Notes: a model not told the origin generated them from the sequence alone. A DNA stretch of 64,000 nt from UBA4644 sp034933145 (GCA_034933145.1 JAYFOA010000031.1:22698-86697); one strand, 5' to 3'. Shown: positions 35,786 to 45,092, counted from the first letter of the stretch. Numbers and translations are program-made.

Positions 35786-37305
35786 AAAAGATTTTATCCG
35801 CATTTTTAGCGGCCATCTTGCTGGCGGCGGCGTCTTTACCTGCTTTTGCGGCGGATGTGCCCTCGCAGAAGGAAGAGGTCGTTTACGGTATCTTGAACAC
35901 TGACGGAGGTGTGAACCAGATCTATGTGGTCAACAGCTTTTTGGGCGGGGAGATTGTTGATTACGGCGATTATACGGCAGTTAAAAACCTGACGACGTCC
36001 GAAGCTCTGACCCTGAATGGCGATAAAATCACTGTGGCTACGGTGGCCGACCGGCTGTATTATCAGGGGACAATGACCTCTAAAGAGCTGCCATGGCAGT
36101 TCGCAGTCACTTATCATCTGGACGGAAAGCAGCTTCCGGCGGAAGAACTGGGCGGGAAAAGCGGGAAACTCGAGATCCGGATCTCCGTTGTGCAGAATGA
36201 CAAAATAAACGATACCTTCTTTAAAAACTATGCCCTGCAGATCTCGCTGAAACTCGATACCGATCTGTGCGAAGGGATTGTGGCCGACGGTGCGACCATC
36301 GCAGATGCGGGCAGCGCTAAGCAGATCAGTTATACCGTGCTGCCCGGAAACAATGCAGAATTCTCGGTAATGGCCGCCGTGCATGATTTCGAAATGGATG
36401 CAATCTCGATCAATGGGATTCGCCTGGTTCTGTCTTTTGACAGCGCCGATATCACACAGCAAATTTCGCAACTGACCGATGCTGTCCGGCAGTTGGACAA
36501 CGGTGCGGGAGAATTGCTGAGCGGGACAAAAAAACTGGCTGCCGGAATGGAAGACTATCTGAGCGGACTCAAGGCTTTTCAGAACGGCATAGGCCAGATG
36601 ACAAGCGGGATCGGCGGGCTGTCGGATGGCGCAGCTTCCCTGCGTGATGGCTTGTCGGTGCTTTCCGGGCAGGGAGACGCACTGGCTGCCGGCGCGTTGG
36701 CGATTCAGCAGGCCACCTTTGATGCCGTCAATGCGCAGATCGCCCAGATGGGGCTTTCTCTTCCCACGCTGACCCCTAATAATTACAGCGCGGTCCTTGG
36801 CGCCGTTCCCCAGCTTGCCGCGGCCAAAGCACAGCTGGATGGGGCCGTGCAGTTTACGGAAGGCCTCCAAAGCTATACGGACGGCGTATCCCAACTGAGC
36901 GTCGGTGCCGGGGCGCTGGCCGACGGAGCGGCGCAGCTGCAGGGATCGGCACCCACATTGGCCTCTTCCGCGGGGCAGCTGTACCAGGCAGGCGCACAGC
37001 TGAATACCGCGATCAAGCAGCTACGGGACGGGATTGCCGCCTATAAGGACGGGACTGAAGAGCTGCGGGGCAAAACGGCGGACGCTGGTGCGGAAGAACA
37101 GATTGGCAGCATTCTGGATGGTATTTCCGGCGGCGATGAAGCCGTAGTGTCCTTTGTGTCAGAGAAAAACACCCATGTGGACGCGGTCCAATTTGTTCTG
37201 AAGACCGCCGCAATTGAGCGCCCGGCGGCCGCGCCGACCGAAGATTCCACACCCGTACAGCTCACCTTTTGGCAGAAGCTGCTCAGGCTTTTTGGATGGG
37301 GCTAA
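35782..37305 (+). CDS. Secreted YhgE/Pip-like coiled protein, partner of the MMPL pump
   Basis: The 507-residue protein has a signal peptide (about 1-23, LAAILLAAASLPAFAAD), a beta-rich domain to about residue 230, then a long helical region made of repeats of the type LxxGxxxLxxG (for example LDNGAGELLSGTKKLAAGM and LSVGAGALADGAAQLQGS), as found in YhgE/Pip proteins. Unlike YhgE it lacks the C-terminal membrane block and ends in TFWQKLLRLFGWG. AAAGGAG lies 10 bases before its ATG, which overlaps the pump gene stop. It probably forms an extracytoplasmic extension of the pump. Confidence 0.8.
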   Translation: MKKILSAFLAAILLAAASLPAFAADVPSQKEEVVYGILNTDGGVNQIYVVNSFLGGEIVDYGDYTAVKNLTTSEALTLNGDKITVATVADRLYYQGTMTSKELPWQFAVTYHLDGKQLPAEELGGKSGKLEIRISVVQNDKINDTFFKNYALQISLKLDTDLCEGIVADGATIADAGSAKQISYTVLPGNNAEFSVMAAVHDFEMDAISINGIRLVLSFDSADITQQISQLTDAVRQLDNGAGELLSGTKKLAAGMEDYLSGLKAFQNGIGQMTSGIGGLSDGAASLRDGLSVLSGQGDALAAGALAIQQATFDAVNAQIAQMGLSLPTLTPNNYSAVLGAVPQLAAAKAQLDGAVQFTEGLQSYTDGVSQLSVGAGALADGAAQLQGSAPTLASSAGQLYQAGAQLNTAIKQLRDGIAAYKDGTEELRGKTADAGAEEQIGSILDGISGGDEAVVSFVSEKNTHVDAVQFVLKTAAIERPAAAPTEDSTPVQLTFWQKLLRLFGWG

Positions 37306-37375
37306 GCGTAGTTTCTCCGGCGTAAATAGTGCCGCAGACTTCGGTTTAGCTCCTTCTCCGGCATGCAATAATAAA

Positions 37376-37408
37376 AAAGGCGTCCGCGCATATGCACGGA
37401 CGCCTTTG
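37376..37408. terminator. Bidirectional terminator between pump and cupin genes
   Basis: AAAGGCGTCCG and CGGACGCCTTT form an 11-bp stem with a 10-base loop, flanked by an A-run and located between convergent genes. Confidence 0.8.
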
Positions 37409-37418
37409 ATTCAGGATG

Positions 37419-37763
37419 CTACGGAAGGATAACTGCCAGCATGCGTGCCGGCCGATCGCCGCGGTTTTCAACGCTGTGGATTATACCGTTGGCGGCGAAA
37501 GCAGCATCTCCCGGGTGAAGGATGGATTCGTTCCCGTCCTCGGTGACGGTCAGCTCCCCCTCCAGAACATAATAGATTTCTGCGTCCGGGCCGTGAGGAT
37601 GAAGGCCAATGCTGTCACCCGGATCAAAAAAGAATTCCGTAAACAGCGTACATTTGCCCAGCATGGCATCCGGCTCCAGAATATGCCGGTTCTCCAGCGT
37701 TCCGCTGCCACCGCGGATATGATCACGTACCTGCATGCGCTGACTTTCTTTCCGAACAATCAT
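37419..37763 (-). CDS. Small cupin-domain protein
   Basis: The 114-residue protein is a single cupin barrel with the two metal-binding motifs: GLHPHGPDAEIYYVLEG (His-His-Glu type) and later HPGDAAFAANGIIHSVEN. Function cannot be deduced beyond metal binding; members include isomerases, dioxygenases and sensors. The ATG at 37763 lies four bases past the stop of the decarboxylase beta subunit gene, with only a weak ribosome-binding site, so it may be translated by coupling. It is the last gene of the decarboxylase operon. Confidence 0.85.
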   Translation of the reverse strand: MIVRKESQRMQVRDHIRGGSGTLENRHILEPDAMLGKCTLFTEFFFDPGDSIGLHPHGPDAEIYYVLEGELTVTEDGNESILHPGDAAFAANGIIHSVENRGDRPARMLAVILP

Positions 37764-37767
37764 AGGA

Positions 37768-38952
37768 TTACCCGAAGACTGCCAGCAGGAAGCCAGCGGC
37801 AACAGCGGAGCCGATGACACCGGCCACGTTCGGGCCCATGGCGTGCATCAGCAGGAAGTTGCTGGGATTGGCCTTTTGACCTTCCACCTGAGAAACGCGG
37901 GCGGCCATCGGGACGGCGGAAACGCCGGCGGAACCGATGAGCGGATTAATCTTGCCGCCGGAGAGCTTATACATCAGCTTGCCGAACAGCACGCCGCCGA
38001 CAGTAGACATGCAGAAAGCGAACAGGCCGAGGAAGACGATCTTGATGGTGCTCCAGGTCAGGAAGCGATCGGCCACCGTGGTAGCGCCCACGCTGGTTGC
38101 CAGGAAGATGGTTACAATGTTCATCAGCGCGTTCTGTGCGGTATCGGACAGACGGTCGGTAAGGCCGCATTCCTTAAAGAGATTGCCCAGCATGAGCATG
38201 CCAAGCAGCGGAGCGACCGACGGCAGAAGCAGCACGGTGAAGATAATGACCACGATCGGGAACATGATCTTCACTTTTTTGCTGACGGGGCGGAGCTGTT
38301 CCATCTTTGTTTCGCGCTCTTTCTTAGTGGTAAGAGCGCGCATGATCGGAGGCTGAATCAGGGGAATCAGCGCCATGTAAGAATAAGCGGCAATGGCGAT
38401 GGGGCCGAGTAGCGTTGGCGCCAGCTTTGTGGTAAGCCAGATGGCCGTGGGGCCATCCGCGCCGCCGATGATGCCGATGGAGGCTGCGGCATTTCCGTTA
38501 AAGCCGAGAAGAATGGCAGTGACAAAGGCGCAGTAGATACCGAGCTGGGCCGCTGCGCCGAGCAGGAGGCTCTTCGGGTTGGCCAGCAGCGGACCAAAAT
38601 CCGTCATTGCGCCGACGCCCATGAAGATCAGCGAGGGATATACGCCGGCCTTGACGCCGATATATAGGATATCCAGAAGTCCGCCTTCCCGGAGAACATC
38701 GCCGTAGCCTTTGGTGTGGGCGATGACCTGATCCCATAGCTCGGGCGTAAAGACGTTGGCGCCCGGCAGGTTGGTCAGCAGCACGCCAAACGCGATGCCG
38801 ACCAGCAGTAAAGGTTCGAATTTTTTAACAATGGCCAGGTAAAACAGAACACAGGCCAGCGCGATCATGATCAGCTGACGCGGATCATCAAAAATGTGGG
38901 CGAAACCGGAGGTCTGCCAGATTTTTTCAAGAGGTCCCAGGATCCAAGCCAT
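37768..38952 (-). CDS. oadB: Sodium-translocating decarboxylase subunit beta
   Basis: The 394-residue integral membrane protein is the beta subunit of the biotin-dependent Na+-pumping decarboxylases (oxaloacetate, methylmalonyl-CoA and glutaconyl-CoA enzymes share it). It removes CO2 from carboxybiotin and exports Na+. The family signatures are GFNGNAAASIGIIGGADGPTA near residue 160 (cut here) and NPLIGSAGVSAVPMAARVSQ near 340. I start at ATG 38952, with GAGGTGA upstream. It follows the carrier gene by 10 bases. Confidence 0.94.
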   Translation of the reverse strand: MAWILGPLEKIWQTSGFAHIFDDPRQLIMIALACVLFYLAIVKKFEPLLLVGIAFGVLLTNLPGANVFTPELWDQVIAHTKGYGDVLREGGLLDILYIGVKAGVYPSLIFMGVGAMTDFGPLLANPKSLLLGAAAQLGIYCAFVTAILLGFNGNAAASIGIIGGADGPTAIWLTTKLAPTLLGPIAIAAYSYMALIPLIQPPIMRALTTKKERETKMEQLRPVSKKVKIMFPIVVIIFTVLLLPSVAPLLGMLMLGNLFKECGLTDRLSDTAQNALMNIVTIFLATSVGATTVADRFLTWSTIKIVFLGLFAFCMSTVGGVLFGKLMYKLSGGKINPLIGSAGVSAVPMAARVSQVEGQKANPSNFLLMHAMGPNVAGVIGSAVAAGFLLAVFG

Positions 38953-38962
38953 AGCGATCACC

Positions 38963-39355
38963 TCAGCGCAGAACGACCAGCGGAGCGCCGGTATCCACCG
39001 TGGCACCCTTCTGGACGATCACCTGCGCCACGACACCATCCCGGGGAGCGGCAATGTCGTTCTCCATCTTCATGGCTTCCAAAACCACCAGCACCTGTCC
39101 GGCCTTGACACTGTCACCTGCCGCCACCTTGACGGCGAGAATGGTACCGGGCATAGGTGCGGTCACGGACTCACCGGCGGCAACAGCAACGGGCGTTGCG
39201 GCAGGTGCAGCCGCCGGGGCAACCGGCGCCGCGGGTGCAGCAGCAGGTGCGGGCACAGCCGGAGAAGCGGCCGCATACTCATCCTGCAGGATTGCCTGGC
39301 CATGTTCGACCTCGATCTCGTAGGTGGTGCCGTTGAGCGTTACTTTATATTTCAT
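38963..39355 (-). CDS. Biotin carrier protein of the Na+ decarboxylase
   Basis: The 130-residue protein begins with MKYKVTLNGTTYEIEVEHG, continues through a flexible Ala/Pro/Val linker (about 35-70) and ends in a biotinyl domain with the biotin-accepting motif VLEAMKMENDIAAPRDG; the lysine of EAMKMEN carries biotin. It shuttles CO2 from the alpha to the beta subunit. GAGGAAAA lies ahead of the ATG at 39355. The biotin ligase at 23654-24358 is a candidate modifier. Confidence 0.94.
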   Translation of the reverse strand: MKYKVTLNGTTYEIEVEHGQAILQDEYAAASPAVPAPAAAPAAPVAPAAAPAATPVAVAAGESVTAPMPGTILAVKVAAGDSVKAGQVLVVLEAMKMENDIAAPRDGVVAQVIVQKGATVDTGAPLVVLR

Positions 39356-39366
39356 GACAGTTTTCC

Positions 39367-39693
39367 TCACTTTACCTTCCGAATACTCTTGAAACGCAGC
39401 TCGCAAAGCGGCGCCCCGATCTGTTCGGCCACAATGGCCATCAGCATGGCGGCGGTGCGGTCATCCACATCATGCAGGTCGATGCCGCCGCAGCTGCCCT
39501 TTGCCCGAGGCAAAGCGTCCGGTACGACGGGTGCGGGTGGCGCCGCAGGCGCGGTGCCGGCTGCAGCTGCCGCCTTGGCAGTGCCTTTGCCCAGCAGATG
39601 GATGACCCCCATCAGCATGACCAGCATGAAAAAGACGACCAGCATACCGAGAAGGGACAGACCCAGCGCCTCTCCGATTCCGATGTTGTCCAT
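39367..39693 (-). CDS. oadG: OadG-family small membrane subunit
   Basis: The 108-residue protein has one N-terminal membrane helix (GLSLLGMLVVFFMLVMLMGV, residues 10-29), an Ala/Pro-rich linker and a charged C-terminal tail, as in the gamma/delta subunit that holds the alpha and beta subunits together. AGGAGG lies seven bases before the ATG and overlaps the 3' end of the alpha subunit gene. The first position of the family is well matched, but the C-terminal metal-binding His cluster known from some OadG proteins is not evident. Confidence 0.88.
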   Translation of the reverse strand: MDNIGIGEALGLSLLGMLVVFFMLVMLMGVIHLLGKGTAKAAAAAGTAPAAPPAPVVPDALPRAKGSCGGIDLHDVDDRTAAMLMAIVAEQIGAPLCELRFKSIRKVK

Positions 39694-39695
39694 CC

Positions 39696-41072
39696 TTAAG
39701 CCTCCTCGATGGTATAGCGGGCGGTGTTGCGCTCACGCTCCGCCCGTGCGGTCAGGAATTTTTCGGCTACCTGGGGGAATGCAGCATAAGAGAGAACGTC
39801 TTCCTCCGTGCGTGCCAGATCGCCGATTTCGGCTTTGAATTTTTCATAACCCGGCTCCAGCAGATCGGCAAAGCGGCAGGTGATCGGCTGCTCATCGCCC
39901 AGGACTTTTTTGCGCAGCTCTTCGTTGACTTTTCCGGGGGCGCGGCCGTATTCGCCGCGCAGATAGGCGCGGATCTCTTTGGAAACATTCTTATAACGCT
40001 CACCCGACAGGACGTTGGTGGCGGCCTGCACGCCGACCATCTGGGACGACGGCGTTACCAGCGGGGGATAGCCCAGATCCTCGCGGACACGCGGAACCTC
40101 CTCCAGTACCTCCTGGAAGCGGTCAAGGGCATTCTGCGCAGTCAGCTGAGCCACCAGGTTGCTCAGCATGCCGCCCGGCACCTGATAGGTCAGCGCGTCA
40201 GGATCCGTGCCCATAACAATGGGATTCAAAAGCCCGCTCTTCAGAGCGGCGTCACGTACCGGCTTGAAGAAATCGTTGATTTGCTTCAGCACATATTCAT
40301 TAAGACCGGACTGATAGCCCAGTTCATTCAGCACGTAATTCATGGTTTCCGTGGGCGGCTGACTGGTTCCGCCGGACATGCAGGCGATGGAGCAGTCGAT
40401 CACATCTGCACCGGCCTCGGCGGCCTTGAGCAGTGTCATCGGGCCCATGCCCGTGGTGCAATGGGTATGCACGATGATGGGAAGCTTGGTGTTTTTCTTC
40501 AGGGCAGAGACCAGATCAAAGGCAGCTTTCGGGCTCATAATACCGGCCATATCCTTGATACAGATGCTGTGGCAGCCCATCTTTTCCAGCTGTTTTCCCA
40601 GATCAATGAACATATTAAGATTATGGATTGGACTGGTGGTATAGCACAGGGTACCGGAGACGTGGGCACCGGCCTTCAGCGCTTCATCCACCGCCACCTC
40701 GATGTTGCGAAGATCATTGAGGGCGTCGAAGATTCGGATAATGTCGATGCCGCATTCCACGCTCTTCCGGACAAACATGCGGACGATATCATCGGGGTAA
40801 TGCTTATAGCCCAGCAGGTTCTGTCCGCGAAGAAGCATCTGGAGCTTGGTGTTTTTGACATGGGCGCGAATAGTCCGCAGGCGTTCCCATGGGTCTTCGC
40901 TGAGATACCGGAGACAGGAGTCAAAAGTTGCCCCGCCCCAACATTCCAGCGAGTAGTATCCAGCCTTATCCATTGTCTCCAGAATGTCCCGGAAATCAGA
41001 AAGGGGCATACGGGTGGCAATGAGCGACTGCTGCGCATCACGCAGGACGGTCTCGGTGATCTTGATGTTCAT
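39696..41072 (-). CDS. oadA: Oxaloacetate decarboxylase subunit alpha / pyruvate carboxylase subunit B-type carboxyltransferase
   Basis: The 458-residue protein is the carboxyltransferase that moves CO2 from an oxo-acid to biotin. It begins ITETVLRDAQQSLIATRMPL, the DRDAxQS-type active-site start, and carries ECWGGATFDSCLRYLSEDPW near 45, RGQNLLGYKHYPDDIV near 85, and IKDMAGIMSPKAA near 178. The last 100 residues are the PYC_OADA conserved domain. Its biotin carrier is separate. The start ATG at 41072 has GGGAGAG ahead. The family fits oxaloacetate best, with CO2 release driving Na+ export. Confidence 0.92.
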   Translation of the reverse strand: MNIKITETVLRDAQQSLIATRMPLSDFRDILETMDKAGYYSLECWGGATFDSCLRYLSEDPWERLRTIRAHVKNTKLQMLLRGQNLLGYKHYPDDIVRMFVRKSVECGIDIIRIFDALNDLRNIEVAVDEALKAGAHVSGTLCYTTSPIHNLNMFIDLGKQLEKMGCHSICIKDMAGIMSPKAAFDLVSALKKNTKLPIIVHTHCTTGMGPMTLLKAAEAGADVIDCSIACMSGGTSQPPTETMNYVLNELGYQSGLNEYVLKQINDFFKPVRDAALKSGLLNPIVMGTDPDALTYQVPGGMLSNLVAQLTAQNALDRFQEVLEEVPRVREDLGYPPLVTPSSQMVGVQAATNVLSGERYKNVSKEIRAYLRGEYGRAPGKVNEELRKKVLGDEQPITCRFADLLEPGYEKFKAEIGDLARTEEDVLSYAAFPQVAEKFLTARAERERNTARYTIEEA

Positions 41073-41129
41073 GATACTCTCCCTTGTCTGCTGAGATTTA
41101 TAATAATTTATCAAACTTCCACGGGTACC

Positions 41130-41157
41130 ACTATAACATAATTCCCATAATTAACAA
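41130..41157 (-). promoter_or_regulatory. Promoter for the decarboxylase operon
   Basis: On the minus strand TTGTTA and TATAGT are spaced by 16 bases, about 60 bases before oadA. Confidence 0.6.
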
Positions 41158-41216
41158 CCGTTTTTTCTATTCTTTCCACAAGTTCGGAGGGAATGAACAA
41201 ATTCAAAATATCTATT

Positions 41217-41244
41217 TTGCTTTTTCCGGCAAATGTGATATGAT
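41217..41244 (+). promoter_or_regulatory. Promoter for the DUF1934-argS pair
   Basis: TTGCTT and TATGAT are spaced by 16 bases, about 60 bases before the DUF1934 start. Confidence 0.55.
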
Positions 41245-41304
41245 ATCAAATATATGGGCAACAGGTCTATGGGACAAAATAACTAAAAAACATGGGTATT
41301 TATT

Positions 41305-41748
41305 ATGCAAAAAGACGTAATTATCTCGATATATGGTCTTCAACAGCAGGAAGAGGGTTCGCTTGAGCCGGTCACATTAGTGACGACAGGGCGCTATTAC
41401 AAACGAGGCGGCCATTATTTTGTCAGCTATGACGAAAGTGAGCTTACCGGGCTGGATGGTACCCATACCGTTGTCCGTGCCGGTCCGGATCGTGTGCAGG
41501 TGACGCGGACAGGCAGTTATCCGTCCCAACTGGTGTTTGAACGCGGCCGGCGGCATCTGTCGCTCTATCATACGGATTTCGGAGATCTGAGCGTGTGCAT
41601 CAGCACACAGCATATTGATAACCAGCTGAACGACGACGGCGGATTGTTGGACGTGCGGTATATGATCGAGATCGACAATACGCCTACGGGCATTAGCCAT
41701 TTAAAGCTGAACATCCAAAATGTCAACAAAGGAGCGAGCCTGCAATGA
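41305..41748 (+). CDS. DUF1934 (YwiB-like) beta-barrel protein
   Basis: The 147-residue protein is a calycin-like beta barrel of the DUF1934/YwiB family, with strand-rich sequence such as GRYYKRGGHYFVSYDESEL and RYMIEIDNTPTGISHLKLNI. In Bacillus ywiB also lies next to argS, and the same pairing is seen here with a 4-bp overlap. The function is unknown. No strong ribosome-binding site is seen before ATG 41305. Confidence 0.88.
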   Translation: MQKDVIISIYGLQQQEEGSLEPVTLVTTGRYYKRGGHYFVSYDESELTGLDGTHTVVRAGPDRVQVTRTGSYPSQLVFERGRRHLSLYHTDFGDLSVCISTQHIDNQLNDDGGLLDVRYMIEIDNTPTGISHLKLNIQNVNKGASLQ

Positions 41749-43487
41749 ACCGGATCGAACAAGCAAGAACTGAGGCCGCCGCGCTGCTGCTGCGTGCCTA
41801 TGAGGCGGCGGCTGCCGCCGACACGCTTCCCCGCGCGGACGTGAGTGCCCCGCAGATTGAGGCGCCCAAGGACCAGAAGAACGGGGACTGGGCCAGTTCT
41901 TTTGCCATGCAGAATGCGAAAACGCTCAGGCTGCCGCCCCGGAAGGTGGCCGAGGCCATCGCCGCCGCCGCCGATTTGTCCGGCACGCCGTTTGCGGCGC
42001 TGGAGATCGCCGGCCCGGGCTTTTTGAATCTGCGTTTGGCGCACGGGTGGTTTGAAGATGTGCTGCGTGACATCTGTGCGGAGGGAAAGGGTTATGGCTG
42101 TACGTCGGCCACCTACCCGGAAAAAATCATGGTGGAATTCGTTTCCGCCAATCCCACCGGCCCGATGCACATGGGGAATGCCCGTGGCGGCGTACTGGGC
42201 GACACGCTGGCGGAGGTGCTTTCCCGTGCCGGCAATGATGTCACCCGGGAGTTTTATGTCAATGACGCCGGTAATCAGATTGAAAAATTTGCCCTGTCCC
42301 TGGCTGTTCGCTATGAGCAGTTGCTGCATGGCGAGGATTCCGTGACCTTCCCTGAGGACGGCTATCACGGGGACGATATCCGCGAGCTGGCTGCCGCGTT
42401 CCGTGAGGAGTTCGGTGACGATTGGCTTACGCGCGATAAAAAAGAATTCCACGATGCGTTGGTCGCGTTTGGGCTGAAGAGCAATTTGGCGCGGATGAAA
42501 TCGGATCTGCGCCGGTATCAGATCGAATACGACGTCTGGTTTTTTGAGTCGACACTTCATGAGACTGGTTATGTAGCCGATACAGTGGAGAAGCTGACAC
42601 AGAATGGCTGGACGTATGAAAAGGATGATGCCCTCTGGCTGCGTACCTCTGCGCTGCTGGAGCGGATGTATAAAGCGGAAGGAAAGACCGACGAGGAGAT
42701 TTCCCGACTGGAGCTGAAAGATGATGTTCTGTGCCGTGCCAACGGGATCTACACTTACTTTGCCGCCGACATCGCCTACCACCGCAATAAATTCGAGGTT
42801 CGTGGATTTGACCGGGTTATCAATATCTGGGGTGCAGATCATCATGGACATGTCAACCGCCTGAAATGCGCGTTGGACGCGCTGGGCCTGGACGGTACCC
42901 ACCGCCTGGAAATCGTGCTGATGCAGCTGGTGAATCTGCTGCGGGACGGCGTACCCGTCCGTATGAGCAAGCGCACCGGCAAGGCGGTCTCTCTGGCCGA
43001 TCTGCTGGATGAGGTCAGCGTGGATGCCGCACGGTATTTCTTCAATTCCCGCGCATCCGACACGCATCTGGATTTCGATCTGGGGCTTGCCGTCCGACAG
43101 GACAGCGAGAACCCTGTTTATTATGTTCAGTATGCCCACGCCCGCGTCATGAGCGTACTGAAGGCGCTCCGGCAGGACGGAGTTTCCACAGAGGTCTGCA
43201 ACCCCGACTACACTTTGCTGACCGAAAAGAGCGAGCTGGATCTGATCCGCGAGCTGTCCCGGCTGCCGGAGGAAATCCGGCTGGCAGCGGAACAGCGCGA
43301 GCCTTCCCGCCTGACCCGCTGTGCCGTGCAGACTGCGACGGCCTTCCACAAATTTTATACCGAATGCCGCATCAAGGATGCGGAGCCGGCGCTCCGCGAC
43401 GCCCGAATTGCGCTTTGCGCCTGTACGGCGGCGGTGATTGAAAACACTCTTTCCGCCTTCGGCGTCTCTGCACCGGACCATATGTGA
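41745..43487 (+). CDS. argS: Arginyl-tRNA synthetase
   Basis: ArgRS charges tRNA-Arg. The 580-residue protein has the N-terminal Add-1 tRNA-recognition domain, the class I HIGH-type motif FVSANPTGPMHMGNARGG near residue 130, GADHHGHVNRLKCA near 365, the KMSK-type VRMSKRTGKAVSLADLL near residue 405 and the C-terminal DALR anticodon-binding helices. Length is normal. A ribosome-binding site (AAAGGAG) precedes ATG 41745, which overlaps the DUF1934 gene. Confidence 0.97.
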   Translation: MNRIEQARTEAAALLLRAYEAAAAADTLPRADVSAPQIEAPKDQKNGDWASSFAMQNAKTLRLPPRKVAEAIAAAADLSGTPFAALEIAGPGFLNLRLAHGWFEDVLRDICAEGKGYGCTSATYPEKIMVEFVSANPTGPMHMGNARGGVLGDTLAEVLSRAGNDVTREFYVNDAGNQIEKFALSLAVRYEQLLHGEDSVTFPEDGYHGDDIRELAAAFREEFGDDWLTRDKKEFHDALVAFGLKSNLARMKSDLRRYQIEYDVWFFESTLHETGYVADTVEKLTQNGWTYEKDDALWLRTSALLERMYKAEGKTDEEISRLELKDDVLCRANGIYTYFAADIAYHRNKFEVRGFDRVINIWGADHHGHVNRLKCALDALGLDGTHRLEIVLMQLVNLLRDGVPVRMSKRTGKAVSLADLLDEVSVDAARYFFNSRASDTHLDFDLGLAVRQDSENPVYYVQYAHARVMSVLKALRQDGVSTEVCNPDYTLLTEKSELDLIRELSRLPEEIRLAAEQREPSRLTRCAVQTATAFHKFYTECRIKDAEPALRDARIALCACTAAVIENTLSAFGVSAPDHM

Positions 43488-43541
43488 CGGTCGGAACAAC
43501 CCTGATCGTCAATGCCTTTGCTGCATGAAAGGAACCTTCTT

Positions 43542-45047
43542 ATGAAAAAGAAAATCCTTGCGCTGCTGCTCAGCTGTTGCCTGTTTCTTTCCGCTGCCCC
43601 CGTTGCTGCCGCCTATGAATATACGCCGACAGACAAGCGGGATATTCTTTATGGCATTATTGAATTTTTGCAGACATACGCGCTGGACGGCAGCGAGGAT
43701 GATGATCCGCTGTATGCGGCGCTGGAAGGCCTGTTTGAACAGGACCCTGCCGCTTATGAGATCTTAATGGCAAATATCCTCAGTCAGTATGATTCGCATA
43801 CCATGTATATCCCCGCCGGTTACTATGATACGGCGTTTCCGGAAACGGACAGTTATGTGGGGATCGGCGTCACTATCCTAGCGGATGAGGCAGGACTGTT
43901 GGTCACCGGTCTGGATGACCGCGGCTCTGCCGCACTGGCCGGCGTTCAGGCCGGCGACGTGATCGTGGCGGTAGATGGCGTTTCCCTTGCCGGGAAATCA
44001 GCGACGGATGCCGCTGCGCTGCTGCGCGGGGAGCAGGGCACCTGGGTGACTGTGACGATTAACCGGGCGGGGCAGAAGCTGACCTTCCGCCTGATGCGCA
44101 TCACTATCGGCGACGCCAACTTTTCCGGTTATTTGCTGGAAGATGGTGTCTATTATATGAAATGGGCGCGTATCAGCACGCTGTCCAGCTATCTCGATTT
44201 TGTCGCCGCCTGTCAGGATATGGCGGATCAGGGCGCGCGCAGCCTGATCCTGGACTTACGTGATGATCCGGGCGGTGAACTGAACATGGGCTTCAGCATT
44301 GTCGACCGGCTGCTGCCCGACGCCGTGGATTACTTCCGGATCGGTCATCGGGAAGGCACGGAAATGAAATACGAGACACTGACAAGCAGCGGCATGGGGG
44401 CACGGCTGAACAAAATCATTATTCTTTCCAATGAAAACTCTGCCTCCGCATCGGAGGTCATCCAGTGCGGCCTGGTGGATACCGGGTATGCAGTTGCCGT
44501 TGGAGCGCCTACCTACGGGAAGGCGCGCGCCCAATATCATCTGACGCTGGATGACGATTCTGCCGCTGTCGTAACCGTTTATCAGCTATGCTCCATCAGC
44601 CGCCCGGATTATGAGGGTACAGGCCTGGAACCTGATTATCTGGTGCTGAATGAATATGGCGCCTCTCCTGCCGCCAGCTGTGATCCTGTGCCGGAAACCG
44701 CGCTGCCCCTTGGCTGCTGCTCCGACAACTGTAAGACCTTGAATTTGGCGCTGCAGGCGCTGGGGTACCTCGGGCATGTGGATAAGCTCTACTTATTTTC
44801 CGCCGATACGCAGACAGCGCTGATGCGTCTCTGCTATGATAACGGTCTTGTGCCGGCGGCGAGCGGAATGACGGGGAAAATGGCCAAACTGGTTAACGCT
44901 TGCCTGAAAGACAAGGCGGCAAATGGCATGGGCGTTGTCGATTGGCAGTTTCAGAAGGCGCTGGAACTGGCGCGCGAATATGCAAAGCAGCCGGCCCAGT
45001 ACAGTGTGGACGATCTGGGTAATATTGTGAACCTGCCGAAACAATAA
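43542..45047 (+). CDS. S41-family C-terminal processing protease with PDZ domain
   Basis: The 501-residue protein has a signal peptide (KKKILALLLSCCLFLSAAPVAAA), a PDZ domain at about 95-180 (GIGVTILADEAGLLVTGL, then DRGSAALAGVQAGDVIVAV) and the S41 protease core with LILDLRDDPGGELNMGFSI near 245. The serine sits in NENSASASEVIQ near 305 and the lysine in PTYGKARAQY near 330. The C-terminal 120 residues look like a peptidoglycan-binding helical domain (KTLNLALQALGYLGHVDK). It is an envelope protease of the CtpA type. Start ATG 43542 has AAAGGAA upstream. Confidence 0.92.
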   Translation: MKKKILALLLSCCLFLSAAPVAAAYEYTPTDKRDILYGIIEFLQTYALDGSEDDDPLYAALEGLFEQDPAAYEILMANILSQYDSHTMYIPAGYYDTAFPETDSYVGIGVTILADEAGLLVTGLDDRGSAALAGVQAGDVIVAVDGVSLAGKSATDAAALLRGEQGTWVTVTINRAGQKLTFRLMRITIGDANFSGYLLEDGVYYMKWARISTLSSYLDFVAACQDMADQGARSLILDLRDDPGGELNMGFSIVDRLLPDAVDYFRIGHREGTEMKYETLTSSGMGARLNKIIILSNENSASASEVIQCGLVDTGYAVAVGAPTYGKARAQYHLTLDDDSAAVVTVYQLCSISRPDYEGTGLEPDYLVLNEYGASPAASCDPVPETALPLGCCSDNCKTLNLALQALGYLGHVDKLYLFSADTQTALMRLCYDNGLVPAASGMTGKMAKLVNACLKDKAANGMGVVDWQFQKALELAREYAKQPAQYSVDDLGNIVNLPKQ

Positions 45048-45058
45048 GAATTTGTTGT

Positions 45059-45092
45059 AGTTCCTCCGTGGCATTGCTGCGGAGGAACTTTT
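45059..45092 (+). terminator. Terminator of the S41 protease gene
   Basis: AGTTCCTCCG and CGGAGGAACT pair across an 11-base loop and are followed by TTTTAT, 12 bases past the stop. Confidence 0.8.

Noticed and set aside
41568..43499. A 643-residue open frame opposite argS
   Set aside because: It is antisense to a complete arginyl-tRNA synthetase and shows no domain.
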